From NCBI GenBank assembly GCA_964553135.1, contig CAZKJL010000001.1:372001-436000 (forward strand): 64,000 nt of DNA, read 5' to 3'. Positions within the stretch are counted from its first letter, which is position 1, and each line of letters begins with the position of its first letter. The notes under the pieces were generated by a model. It ran no database searches. It saw nothing but the letters and a program-made list of their open reading frames with translations, and had not been told where the DNA came from. The DNA comes from CAZKJL01 sp964553135. GTDB lineage: Bacteria; Patescibacteriota; Gracilibacteria; Peribacterales; Peribacteraceae. Of the stretch, positions 41,558 through 49,722 are shown piece after piece. A program made the position numbers and the translations under genes.

Positions 41558-42955
41558 CTATTGGGGAAGAGAAGGACGAGCGGGAAAGGGCTTCGTCTGC
41601 AGTGTGAACTTGGTGCCGTCGAACGTCCAACGGACGGACTGTTCGGCGGCATCCAACGGGAAGGGGAGCGACTCAAGGTTGCTCTCCAGGGCGGCGAGGA
41701 GCTTGGGGTTCGGAGGCACGTTCAGAATGCCGCGGTTTCCTTCGAACTGCAGCGACATCGTATCCATGCCGATTTTGTCGTTGGGGCCGATGGCGACGGC
41801 GCTGATATTGGCGGGCTTCGGGCGCATGATGATGCTGTTCAGCAGCTTGAAATCGGGGCTGCCCGTCATGCGCACGGTCGCGACTTTCTTGCCGTCGTTC
41901 CATTCCAGGAGCGTGCCGCCCGTGGGCGCCACGATGACGGAATCGGCCATTTGAATCGCGTGGATGGCGTTGTAGAGCGCTTCGGCGCGCGTATTCTTCT
42001 TCGGTGAACCGTCGGTTTCCAACTCTTTCTCGGAGACCGTGATGACGCCGCTATCCGCACGAACGATCTGCTCGTCGAATTTCACGTCGGTCACGGCGAT
42101 GCCGTCGTAGCTGGTCCACTTTTTGGCGATGACGGTTTTTCTGTCGTCGGTCTCGCGTTCGGCGATCGCCTTACGGCCTTCTTCGGGCTTCAGAATGGCG
42201 GCCATCGTGATGTCGATGGGCTTGCCCGGGTGAAGGCTGCGCTGCGTCTCCACGTACTGTTTCGTGAGAGCGGCCACCGTGGGAGCGGGTTCGCGTTTGG
42301 CGAGTTTCTCCTGGGAGAAAGCGTCGAACTGCGCCATGTCCGTCGCATTGAATCCGACGAATCCGATTTTTTCATTCACGAGGCGCTCGGCATCGATGAC
42401 GTCTTTCACGTCCAGTTCGGCGAGCTTGCGCTTGGCGAAACCCTGCATCGGGAGCACCGACATCGCAATGCCTGCGGCGGGAGATACGAGACCTGCAAGC
42501 GCGCTCGGAGCCATGAGGGCCATGTAACCCACGCGTTCGATGCTGCGCCCTTTCAGGTTTTTCAGGAATTTCGTGACGTGCTTGATGGCGAACGTGTCTT
42601 TCGTTTTCTCCGCGAGGAAGCGCATCGGCGCCGCGACGAATTGATCCAGTTTGGAATCTTCCGGAACGGGTCCGCCCTTGATGCCGAGCAGGCGCACCAA
42701 GTGCACGCGGCTCTGGAGACTCTCAAGTTTCTCATCGATATGTTTGGACTTCTTCAGTTCTTCCACGCGCGCTTTGAGCACACCCAGAATTTGATCACTC
42801 AGCTTCTCGCGCTGTTCTTCGCATTCACGAGCGTAGATCTCCAACTGGTCCAAATTCGCCGTATTCAGGTCGATGGGCGTGTGTTTGGGCGCGGCTTGAG
42901 CCGATTCCGCAGAATCTCTTTTGAATTCCGGTGCGAGTTCGTTCTGTGGGACCAT
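41558..42955 (-). CDS. Hypothetical protein, third gene of a four-gene operon
   Basis: 465 residues. N-terminal coiled coil (about 30-85), a hydrophobic segment MALMAPSALAGLVSPAAGIAM (about 144-165, a possible membrane or hairpin region), then a long polar C-terminal half with ADSVIVAPTGGTLLEWNDG. No recognised family. The ATG overlaps the upstream stop by one base (TGATG). Confidence 0.7.
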   Translation of the reverse strand: MVPQNELAPEFKRDSAESAQAAPKHTPIDLNTANLDQLEIYARECEEQREKLSDQILGVLKARVEELKKSKHIDEKLESLQSRVHLVRLLGIKGGPVPEDSKLDQFVAAPMRFLAEKTKDTFAIKHVTKFLKNLKGRSIERVGYMALMAPSALAGLVSPAAGIAMSVLPMQGFAKRKLAELDVKDVIDAERLVNEKIGFVGFNATDMAQFDAFSQEKLAKREPAPTVAALTKQYVETQRSLHPGKPIDITMAAILKPEEGRKAIAERETDDRKTVIAKKWTSYDGIAVTDVKFDEQIVRADSGVITVSEKELETDGSPKKNTRAEALYNAIHAIQMADSVIVAPTGGTLLEWNDGKKVATVRMTGSPDFKLLNSIIMRPKPANISAVAIGPNDKIGMDTMSLQFEGNRGILNVPPNPKLLAALESNLESLPFPLDAAEQSVRWTFDGTKFTLQTKPFPARPSLPQ

Positions 42956-44040
42956 CAGGCGGTTTGGGTGGGAGCGATCTCGATTTTCGTTCCGTCGAGA
43001 GCGGCGATTTCGGTCTTGGTTTTGTCACCGGCGACTTCCAGGAGCTTGGCCGGGTCCACGGCGATGCGGCGATTGTCGGTCGTAAGGAATTCCACGACAC
43101 CGGCGTCTTTGTCCGTCGGTTGACGGACGAGAACGTCGAGCACCTGTCCGTTCGCGAGTTTCATTTCGCGCTTCACACCGGCGACTTCCACGATGTTTTT
43201 CTTGTCGGTACCGCGCGTTACGGAAAATTCGGGCTTACCCGGGATCGCGATTTTCTGCGTGCCGTCGACTTTCTTGGCTTCGGCGACGAGTGTCTGCGGC
43301 TTTTCGGCTCCCGGAGCGGGTTGCTGCGGTGCGGGGTTCAGTGCTTCGGCGAGCGTCGGCGGGGTTCTGCCGGCCGGGTTCTTGGCCCAGGCGAGATAGG
43401 CGACTTCGTACTTTTTCTTCTGAGCGGGGTCGCTGATCTGCGTGAGACGCAGTTCCATCGGGGTCCTGATGATGGCACTCAAGTCCATCGTCGGGTTGAT
43501 CTTGCTGAGGGACAACGCGACGCTCTCGAAGAGCTTGGCGGCGAATCCGACGACCGCGTTTTTGACGAACGAAAGTTTATCGGGAGTGATGTCGCCCTTG
43601 ATGCCGACCTTTTCGGCCAGCGCCTGCAGCGGCCCCGCGCCTTTTTCGGATACTTGCCTGATGAGACCGTCGATCGCTCCCAGGATTTTCCCCGACGGGG
43701 TACCGGCTGCGATGTCCGGCTGCTTGCCTCCGACCTCGGCTTGCAAGCCCGAGAGACGCTTGCGCAGAGCCATTTCTTGAGGACTCGTTTTATTGGCCAA
43801 GAAGTCGGCCAATGCTTGGCGTTCTTTCACACTCAGCGTCGTTTGGATGAACGTATCCACCATCACCTGCGGGATTTCCCCACCGTTTTCCGCGGCGGTT
43901 CCGATGAGCGTCTTCGTTACCGTTTCGAATTGGCCTTTGGCTACTTGTTCCTTGAGTTCGGCCAGACGCTTCTCGGTTTCACCCGGAGTGAGAGGCGCTT
44001 TTTCGACGTTGCCCTTGGGTCCTTCGATCGGCGTGGCCAT
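42955..44040 (-). CDS. Hypothetical protein, second gene of a four-gene operon
   Basis: 361 residues, helical, no clear membrane segment. Contains ETEKRLAELKEQVAKGQFETV, repeated VxxPGKPEF/VAGVKREMKLANGQVLDV beta-like stretches in the last third, and an Ala/Pro-rich linker (LNPAPQQPAPGAEKPQ). The C-terminal part resembles in style that of the next gene (both end in EIAPTQTA or similar short acidic/Gly-rich tails), hinting at related domains, but no family is recognised. ATG 44040 chosen; the extension to 44118 overlaps the upstream small gene. Confidence 0.7.
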   Translation of the reverse strand: MATPIEGPKGNVEKAPLTPGETEKRLAELKEQVAKGQFETVTKTLIGTAAENGGEIPQVMVDTFIQTTLSVKERQALADFLANKTSPQEMALRKRLSGLQAEVGGKQPDIAAGTPSGKILGAIDGLIRQVSEKGAGPLQALAEKVGIKGDITPDKLSFVKNAVVGFAAKLFESVALSLSKINPTMDLSAIIRTPMELRLTQISDPAQKKKYEVAYLAWAKNPAGRTPPTLAEALNPAPQQPAPGAEKPQTLVAEAKKVDGTQKIAIPGKPEFSVTRGTDKKNIVEVAGVKREMKLANGQVLDVLVRQPTDKDAGVVEFLTTDNRRIAVDPAKLLEVAGDKTKTEIAALDGTKIEIAPTQTA

Positions 44041-44056
44041 AACGTATTGGGGAAAG

Positions 44057-44272
44057 TTATGCGGCGAGAGCCGCGGTTGCTTTGGTAGCGATGGAAAGAT
44101 AATTCTGCATTTCCGCATCCCAGGAGAGGCCTTCGGCTTCCGCCAAAATCTTGGCCAGCTTCTCGCACTGTCCGTCGTTCATGTTCGGCATATTCTCCGT
44201 CCAGTACTGGCGTTCGCTCACCGTGAGAAGACGGCTTGTTTGCACCTTGGAAAGGAGAACTGTTCGATCCAT
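44057..44272 (-). CDS. Small hypothetical protein, first gene of a four-gene operon
   Basis: 71 residues from ATG 44272 (MDRTVLLSKVQTSRLL), soluble and helical, Met-rich turn NMPNMNDGQCEKL. An earlier ATG at 44293 lies only 4 nt after a perfect TATAAT, where the transcript would begin inside the codon, so the later start is preferred. Followed by three unknown genes with 1-17 nt spacing or overlaps. Confidence 0.6.
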   Translation of the reverse strand: MDRTVLLSKVQTSRLLTVSERQYWTENMPNMNDGQCEKLAKILAEAEGLSWDAEMQNYLSIATKATAALAA

Positions 44273-44384
44273 GGAGTTGATATGAGTTTTCATAAGTATT
44301 ATACCGTAAAACGCCTCTTTTTGGAAGGTGTGGGTCCGGGCTACGTCTGGTAGGCTCCTGTCACACTTTTTCCGCATCCACATC

Positions 44385-44756
44385 ATGCATGTCGAACATT
44401 TCGAGAAAGGAGTCCGCTACAGCGCCGATGACCTCATCCTCCTCGCCAAAAAGCTGGGAAGACTGGCCACCTACTGCCGCTTTCTCAAAGACGAAGGTTC
44501 CAAAATCCGCGTGGAAGCCGAGCAGCGTGACACCAAGAAGAGTCGCGACCAGGTGAAAGTGATGATCACGGTGTCGCTTCCCGGAAAAGTCCTGCGTGCC
44601 GAGTCACGCAAGTTCACCGCTCTCGAGGCCACGGACAGCTGCATCGAAAAGCTGGAAGAGCAGATCAAGCGTTACAAAGAGATGCACACCGGCAAAGCCC
44701 GTGCGCACATCGCAAGCCGCAAGAAGAAGAACGACTCCTACGACATGGCCGCGTAA
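44385..44756 (+). CDS. Ribosome hibernation promoting factor / RaiA-like (S30AE)
   Basis: 123 residues. HVEHFEKGVRYSADDLILLAKKLGRLA then the sigma-54-modulation/S30AE core with VMITVSLPGKVLRAES and the helix ATDSCIEKLEEQIKRYKE. Short-form HPF: binds the 30S decoding region to form inactive ribosomes in stationary phase. The tail is Lys/Arg-rich. No Shine-Dalgarno before ATG 44385; the leader is pyrimidine-rich. A terminator follows. Confidence 0.85.
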   Translation: MHVEHFEKGVRYSADDLILLAKKLGRLATYCRFLKDEGSKIRVEAEQRDTKKSRDQVKVMITVSLPGKVLRAESRKFTALEATDSCIEKLEEQIKRYKEMHTGKARAHIASRKKKNDSYDMAA

Positions 44757-44787
44757 GCGGGGAGTGAACCTCGGAACACAAGGAAGG

Positions 44788-44812
44788 ACACGGCAAAGAT
44801 CGCCGTGTTTTT
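44788..44812 (+). terminator. Rho-independent terminator of the hpf-like gene
   Basis: Stem ACACGGC/GCCGTGT, 7-nt loop, then TTTTT. It lies about 30 nt after the stop. Confidence 0.88.
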
Positions 44813-44840
44813 CCGTGGCGTCGATTCGAAACGGCGTCGA

Positions 44841-45584
44841 TTATTTCTTGGCCGGAGCTGCGCCCTTTGCACCTGCGGCCGGAGCGGCACCCTTGGCGGG
44901 AGCGGCACCTTTCGCTGCGGGAGCACCGGCTGCCGGAGCGGCTCCGGGAGCGGCTGCAGCGCCTTCGGCGGGAGCGGCACCTTCGGCACCTTCCACGGGA
45001 GCGGCTGCAACGACTTCGATGACTTCTTCTTTGCGGGGTTCCTGAACGATGACGATGGCGGTGTTCGGTGCGTTGTTGATGGTGACGCCCTTCGGAACCT
45101 GGAGCTTGGCGACGGTGACGGAATCGCGGAGGTTCTCAAGAGTCTTGAGATCAACGTTGAAGCTCGTCGGGATATCCTCGGGCAGACACGTGACTTCGAG
45201 CTGGCTTGTGACGGTAAGGAGAACGCCGCCGTGGTTTTTGACGGCGGGACACTCACCAATGAAGACCACCGGCACGTGCGTCGTGACTTTCTTCGTCATG
45301 TCGACGGCGTAGAAATCGATGTGTTCGTAGGCACCGGTTACGGGCTCAAAACTCACGGAGTGGATGAGGCAGGGGATCTTCTTGCCGTCCACGTCGATCT
45401 CGATGAGCGTGTTTTCACCCGCCTTGGAGTAGACGCCGTGCAATTCCTTCGCGCTGCACTGAATCGTGGCGTTCTGCTTCATGTTGCCGTAGATGATGCC
45501 CGGCACGTTGCCGGCTTTGCGGAGAGACTTCACGTTCTCCGTTGCTGCGCGTGCGCTCACCGAAAGGGGGATTGCCTTCTTCAT
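44841..45584 (-). CDS. rplY: 50S ribosomal protein L25/CTC with low-complexity tail
   Basis: 247 residues of the long (CTC/TL5) type. The L25 domain (1-95: KSLRKAGNVPGIIYG ... IEIDVDGKKIPCLIHSVSF ... HIDFYAVD) binds 5S rRNA; the second beta domain follows to about 190 (LEDIPTSFNVDLKTLENL-like). The last 50 residues are Ala/Pro/Gly/Lys repeats (GAAPAKGAAPAAG). ATG 45584; promoter TTGACC, 17 nt, TACAGT ending 9 nt upstream. Confidence 0.95.
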   Translation of the reverse strand: MKKAIPLSVSARAATENVKSLRKAGNVPGIIYGNMKQNATIQCSAKELHGVYSKAGENTLIEIDVDGKKIPCLIHSVSFEPVTGAYEHIDFYAVDMTKKVTTHVPVVFIGECPAVKNHGGVLLTVTSQLEVTCLPEDIPTSFNVDLKTLENLRDSVTVAKLQVPKGVTINNAPNTAIVIVQEPRKEEVIEVVAAAPVEGAEGAAPAEGAAAAPGAAPAAGAPAAKGAAPAKGAAPAAGAKGAAPAKK

Positions 45585-45593
45585 AGCCGGTGT

Positions 45594-45622
45594 ACTGTAA
45601 TGAGTGTTTTGGGCTCGGTCAA
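45594..45622 (-). promoter_or_regulatory. rplY promoter
   Basis: Minus strand TTGACC (45622-45617), 17 nt, TACAGT (45599-45594), 9 nt before the ATG. Confidence 0.75.
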
Positions 45623-45636
45623 GCTCGCTTTGCAAC

Positions 45637-46494
45637 CTATTTCGTCGCCCACATCCACTTTCCGAAGTATTTGAGCGAACTCATGAGGTGGATGCGCGTC
45701 GTTTTGCGCGTAATCAACGAAAAAATCGAGCTTCCGCTGAGTCTGCCGCGGCGGTCCAGCACCCGAACGGAGGGTAGGTACGTCACCTTCAGACCCTTCC
45801 CCTTTATACGGCGACACAGATCAATGTCCTCAAAGAAGAGGAAGAAGCGCTCATCGAAGCCGCCGAGCGAGCGATACAATTCGGTCTTGAGCAGCAAGCA
45901 GGCTCCCACCATCCAGTCCACGTCCGCGGCGTCCTTCTTCTGCATGTCCGCCATGTCTTTGTCGTACCGTGCTTGCCACTTCGCCGGAAACATTCGTTTC
46001 TTCAAAAGATCGGTGAGCTTGGGGAACGGTCGGGCCGAGGGCCGCACGGCACCGTCGGGGTACACGAGCGCCGGTCCCACGATGCCCGTGTCGGCGTGCG
46101 ACCTCAGATAGGAGAGCATGCGCTCCACGCCGTCCCTCGGCAGGACGTTGTCGGGGTTGATGATGAGGATGTACTCGCCCTTCGCTTGTTTCGATGCCGC
46201 GTTGTTCCCGCGTCCGTACCCCACGTTCTTGCGCGTCTCCACGACGGTGACGTTCGGCAGTCCGTTCAGGTGCGCACGCAAGAATGCGATGGACTCGTCA
46301 TCGGAGTGATTGTCGACGGCGAGAATTTCCATCTCACGCGCGATGGTTTGTTCGCGGAGCGCTTCCACGCACTTCACCGTGTCGCGTGGCGAACGGTAAT
46401 TGAGCACGACGGCCGTGATGAGGAATTGAGAATTGAGAATGTAGAATTGAGAATGGTCTAGAGTGTAATACACTACAGTATTCTCAATTCTCAA
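45637..46494 (-). CDS. GT2 family glycosyltransferase
   Basis: Up to 285 residues. GT-A fold: TAVVLNYRSPRDTVKCVEAL, ILAVDNHSDDES, VGYGRGNNAASKQAKGEYIL, the metal-binding region LIINPDNVL (DxN/DxD-like), DWMVGACLLLKTELYRSLGGFDE-type acceptor region and EDIDLCRRIK. Rhamnosyltransferase-like; acts on lipid-linked or surface glycans. The usual N-terminus would start near LITAVVLNY; the preceding 25 codons are 7-nt repeat sequence, so the real start is uncertain (ATG 46494 or GTG 46473, or a non-standard codon). Confidence 0.9.
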   Translation of the reverse strand: MRIENTVVYYTLDHSQFYILNSQFLITAVVLNYRSPRDTVKCVEALREQTIAREMEILAVDNHSDDESIAFLRAHLNGLPNVTVVETRKNVGYGRGNNAASKQAKGEYILIINPDNVLPRDGVERMLSYLRSHADTGIVGPALVYPDGAVRPSARPFPKLTDLLKKRMFPAKWQARYDKDMADMQKKDAADVDWMVGACLLLKTELYRSLGGFDERFFLFFEDIDLCRRIKGKGLKVTYLPSVRVLDRRGRLSGSSIFSLITRKTTRIHLMSSLKYFGKWMWATK

Positions 46495-46504
46495 TTTTCA
46501 ATTC
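46423..46504. repeat. Inverted array of 7-nt units (GAATTGA / TCAATTC)
   Basis: Left arm GAATTGA, GAATTGA, GAATGTA, GAATTGA (46423-46450); right arm ends at the uvrC ATG. A 17-bp perfect inverted repeat joins 46424-46440 and 46480-46496 with a 39-nt spacer, which holds GTGTAATACAC. Same unit as at 38477-38511. Confidence 0.8.
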
Positions 46505-48853
46505 ATGCCCAAGGAATCAAAAGCGTCGATCATCCTTCGGAAACGAGTGGCAAAAGTCACTTCGGAGCCCGGCGTGTATCGCTGGTTGGATCACGAGAAG
46601 AACGTGCTCTACGTCGGCAAAGCCAAGAACCTGCGCAATCGCATGAAAGCCTATGTGCAGGACGGAAAGAAGCATTCGCCATGGACCGAGATCATGGTGC
46701 GGCAAATCGCCGATTTCGACGTCACGGTGGTTCGCAACGAATTGGAGGCCTTGATCTTGGAATCGAATCTCATCAAGGAGATGAAGCCGAAGTACAACAT
46801 CATGCTGAAGGACGACAAAGGATATGCGTACGTACGTGTGTCGGTGCAGGAGAAATATCCGCGCGTCGACGTGGTGCGTCGACTGGAAGAAGACGGCGCC
46901 AAATACTTCGGGCCGTTCTTGGGAGCGTGGGATATCAGGCAAACGTTGGAGATGCTGGACGGCATCCTGAAGTTTCGTGCGTGCAAGCTCTCGCTCGACA
47001 CGCTGAACGGTCCCTCGAAGAGAGGATCCGCTCTTGAGGGCGGCACGCCGTGTCTGGATTATCAGATCGGCAAGTGTTGCGGACTCTGCATCGGCACCGT
47101 TTCGGAAACAGAGTACCGCGAGCGCATCGGCGAAGTGGAAAAATTCTTCCGCGGCAACTACGCATCGGTGAAGAAAAAGGCCGAAGAAAAAATGAAAATC
47201 GCCGCGTCCGAAAAGAAGTTCGAAATCGCCGCGCGCATCCGCGACGTCATCCGTTTCATCGAGGAGCAGGAGCAAAAACAGGTGATCTCCGACACGACGG
47301 GCGACAGTGCCGACGTCTTCGGGATCGCGCTTCGGCAAGGCAAAATCCAGGCGATCCTTCTTCGTCAGCGCGACGGAAAGCTCATCGAGCAAGTGGCGTT
47401 CGCGCTCAAGGGCGAGGCGGAGAGCGCCGCCGACGCACTGTCGCAATTCTTGCCGCAATATTACGAAGACACGCAGGATATTCCGGACTCCATCATCGTC
47501 AGCGAAGAACTCCCCGAAAAAACATTGCTCGAAGAATGGCTGCGTGCGCGACGCGGAAAAGTCGTCCGCATTTTGGTGCCCGAGCGCGGCAAGAAATCCA
47601 AGCTTCTGGAAATGGCCGAGCGCAACGCGCAGCAGAAAGTGGATCAGCAATTCGCCGCGTGGGAAGCCGAAGCGCAGAAAGTGGAAGGAGCCCTCGCTGA
47701 GCTTGCCGGACTCGTTCGTCTTTCCGCTCCGCCACGGAGAGTGGAGGGTTATGACATTTCGCATCTCGGCGGTACGGCCACGGTGGCAAGCATGGTCGTC
47801 TTCCTGAACGGCAAACCCAAGCGCGAGCACTATCGAAGCTTCAACATGCGCACCGTCAAGGAAGGGGACGTCGATGATTATAAGTCGCTTGCAGAAGCCA
47901 TTCGCAGGCGTCTTCGGTATTTGACCGACGACGTGAAAACCGTCACCGAGCGCTTGAAAAAAGAAGGCATCGACATCGGAAAAGCGCGCAAGGCCGAGCA
48001 GAAAAAGATCGAAGAGATCAGCGGCGCGCATCCGCAAGACATTGGTTCCGACGGCATCAATTATGCCGACTACATGGTGGTGAGAAAGGGCGAGGACATC
48101 ATTGGGTTTTGTCGATTGTTTACATACCCGGATAACGTCACGTGCGTGCGCTCGCTTTGGATTCACAAAGATTTTCGTGGGCGTCGATTTGGGCAATTGC
48201 TTGTCCGCATGCAGCTGGCACGAGTGAAAAAGGGAAAGGTCTACGTGCACATTTCAAAGGAATCGCTCGTGGAGTATTACGCAGAGCTTGGTTTTCAAGT
48301 CGTTCAGACGCCGCCGCCCGTCTTGCAGAAAAAATTGGACGATTGGACGAGGGATCATCCGGGAACGACCGCGGGGTTCATCCTTGTCTATCTCGTCTCG
48401 AAGCAGCGGCCCGATGCTTCGTTCTCCGAGCGCCCCGACCTCATCCTCATCGACGGAGGAAAAGGGCAACTGTCTGCGGTTTCTGCGGTGCTCAAGGACA
48501 TGAATGTGGATATCCCTTTGGCATCGCTCGCCAAGAGAGAAGAGGAGATTTTCTTGCCCGGTGAGCAGGTGTCGCTGCTCGTCCAAAAAGATTCGCCGGC
48601 ACGCTTCTTGCTCCAGCGCATCCGCGACGAGTCGCACCGATTTGCGAATGCAAAACGCGAAAAGCGTCTTGATCTTTCGCTGTTCCACTCCAAGTTGGAT
48701 GAAGTGCCGGGCATCGGACAGTCGACGAAGCAGGCACTGCTGAAGAAATTCGGTTCCGTTGATTTCGTGCTCTCTGCGGATGACAAGGCGCTTGGGGAGA
48801 TTTTGAATCAAACCCAGCTCAGGAGCCTCAGGGAGAAATTTCCGAAGACGTAA
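46505..48853 (+). CDS. uvrC: UvrC excinuclease with inserted GNAT acetyltransferase domain
   Basis: 782 residues, about 170 more than usual. GIY-YIG nuclease (20-100: GVYRWLDHEKNVLYVGKAKN), Cys-rich segment CLDYQIGKCCGLC, UVR motif (about 215-255), then the RNase-H-like 5' nuclease with catalytic Asp in GYDISHLGG (about 417). Between DDYKSLAEAIRRRLRYL and RPDLILIDGGKGQL, residues about 475-640 are foreign to UvrC: a GNAT fold (DYMVVRKGEDIIGFCRLF, VRSLWIHKDFRGRRFGQLL, LVEYYAELGFQVVQ). The nuclease then resumes, with C-terminal HhH (DEVPGIGQSTKQALLKKFG). Incises DNA either side of a lesion with UvrAB. No upstream Shine-Dalgarno. Confidence 0.95.
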   Translation: MPKESKASIILRKRVAKVTSEPGVYRWLDHEKNVLYVGKAKNLRNRMKAYVQDGKKHSPWTEIMVRQIADFDVTVVRNELEALILESNLIKEMKPKYNIMLKDDKGYAYVRVSVQEKYPRVDVVRRLEEDGAKYFGPFLGAWDIRQTLEMLDGILKFRACKLSLDTLNGPSKRGSALEGGTPCLDYQIGKCCGLCIGTVSETEYRERIGEVEKFFRGNYASVKKKAEEKMKIAASEKKFEIAARIRDVIRFIEEQEQKQVISDTTGDSADVFGIALRQGKIQAILLRQRDGKLIEQVAFALKGEAESAADALSQFLPQYYEDTQDIPDSIIVSEELPEKTLLEEWLRARRGKVVRILVPERGKKSKLLEMAERNAQQKVDQQFAAWEAEAQKVEGALAELAGLVRLSAPPRRVEGYDISHLGGTATVASMVVFLNGKPKREHYRSFNMRTVKEGDVDDYKSLAEAIRRRLRYLTDDVKTVTERLKKEGIDIGKARKAEQKKIEEISGAHPQDIGSDGINYADYMVVRKGEDIIGFCRLFTYPDNVTCVRSLWIHKDFRGRRFGQLLVRMQLARVKKGKVYVHISKESLVEYYAELGFQVVQTPPPVLQKKLDDWTRDHPGTTAGFILVYLVSKQRPDASFSERPDLILIDGGKGQLSAVSAVLKDMNVDIPLASLAKREEEIFLPGEQVSLLVQKDSPARFLLQRIRDESHRFANAKREKRLDLSLFHSKLDEVPGIGQSTKQALLKKFGSVDFVLSADDKALGEILNQTQLRSLREKFPKT

Positions 48854-48862
48854 GAACGAGTG

Positions 48863-49165
48863 TTACTTCTTTGTCGCGCATTCTTCTTCCACTTTCTTTT
48901 GACGCAAAAGAAAGTGGCAAAGAAAAGCAGTCGCTCGTGGCGGAAAACCTACGCGAAACGACTCGCTCCGCTACAAAGCGCAAACTCGTCCGCTGCGGCG
49001 GACTCAAACAGTGCGCTTTGTTTCACGCTCCGCTCGTCGAACGCGTGACGGTTTTCCATCAATGCGACACGGGCGCTGCGTCCTTGGCATGTGGATGCAC
49101 TCGTTCGTAGTTCTTTGCACTCTTTGCATTCTTTGCAGTCCTTGCAATCTTTTTTCGTGACACAT
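48863..49165 (+). repeat. Interspersed structured element, copy 4 (divergent)
   Basis: The first hairpin (13-nt arms) is identical to copies 1-3. The outer stem is GGAAAACC/GGTTTTCC and the central stem ACAAAGCGCA/TGCGCTTTGT capped by GTCCGC-TGCG-GCGGAC, so sequence differs but pairing is kept; unpaired AACTC and TCAAACAG are unchanged. The 3' part is longer, with TGGATGCACTCGTTC, and ends in 9-nt units TTCTTTGCA. Between uvrC and the YtxH-like gene; the rest of the 48854-49221 gap shows no gene. Confidence 0.87.
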
Positions 49166-49221
49166 TTCGTGACACCATCCGTCGTAAAGAGTTAGTATGT
49201 ACTTCCTTACCCAACGCTTCC

Positions 49222-49581
49222 ATGAAAAAACTCTCCTTCTTACTCGGCACGCTCGGCGGTGCCATGGCCGGTTACGTCTTCAGCAACAAGAAGTTGCGCA
49301 GTGACATGGTCAACGCCAAAGATGCTTCTGCCGCTGCCAAAATCCTCGGTAAGCACTTGGCCCAGGACGGCCAGGTCGTCGCCAAAGAGGTTCGCCAGCT
49401 CGCGGAGCAGCACCATTTGGATGACAAGATCGCCGACGGCAAGAAATACGTTCAGGAGTACTACTCTTCGGCCAAAGACGAAGTGAAGAAATTCGTCGCC
49501 GACAAAGTGGGTGACGTGAACGCAGCCGCCAACAAAGCCAAGAAAAGCGCGGTTCGCAAGATGAAGAAGGCTCTCAAATAG
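49222..49581 (+). CDS. YtxH-like small membrane-associated protein
   Basis: 119 residues. N-terminal Gly-rich hydrophobic segment LSFLLGTLGGAMAGYVFSNK typical of YtxH-type proteins, then a Lys/Asp/Ala-rich amphipathic helix (AKDEVKKFVADKVGDVNAAA) to a basic C-terminus. Envelope-stress-like; function unknown. Its leader (CTTCCTTACCCAACGCTTCC) is pyrimidine-rich. A strong terminator closes the gene. Confidence 0.82.
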   Translation: MKKLSFLLGTLGGAMAGYVFSNKKLRSDMVNAKDASAAAKILGKHLAQDGQVVAKEVRQLAEQHHLDDKIADGKKYVQEYYSSAKDEVKKFVADKVGDVNAAANKAKKSAVRKMKKALK

Positions 49582-49595
49582 TCGTACGCTTATAA

Positions 49596-49637
49596 GGTAA
49601 GCGGCGGGCGGTTTCCTCCGTCCGTCGCTTGCCTTTT
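49596..49637 (+). terminator. Rho-independent terminator
   Basis: 16-bp stem with three G-U pairs (GGTAAGCGGCGGGCGG with CCGTCCGTCGCTTGCC), 6-nt loop, then TTTT. Confidence 0.85.
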
Positions 49638-49722
49638 GTCCCGTTCTGAGTAGAATACACGGCGGGCTCGTGAAATTTATTGCAGAGGGTTCTCCCAAAA
49701 GACCATCCTCTCTCTTTCTCCT

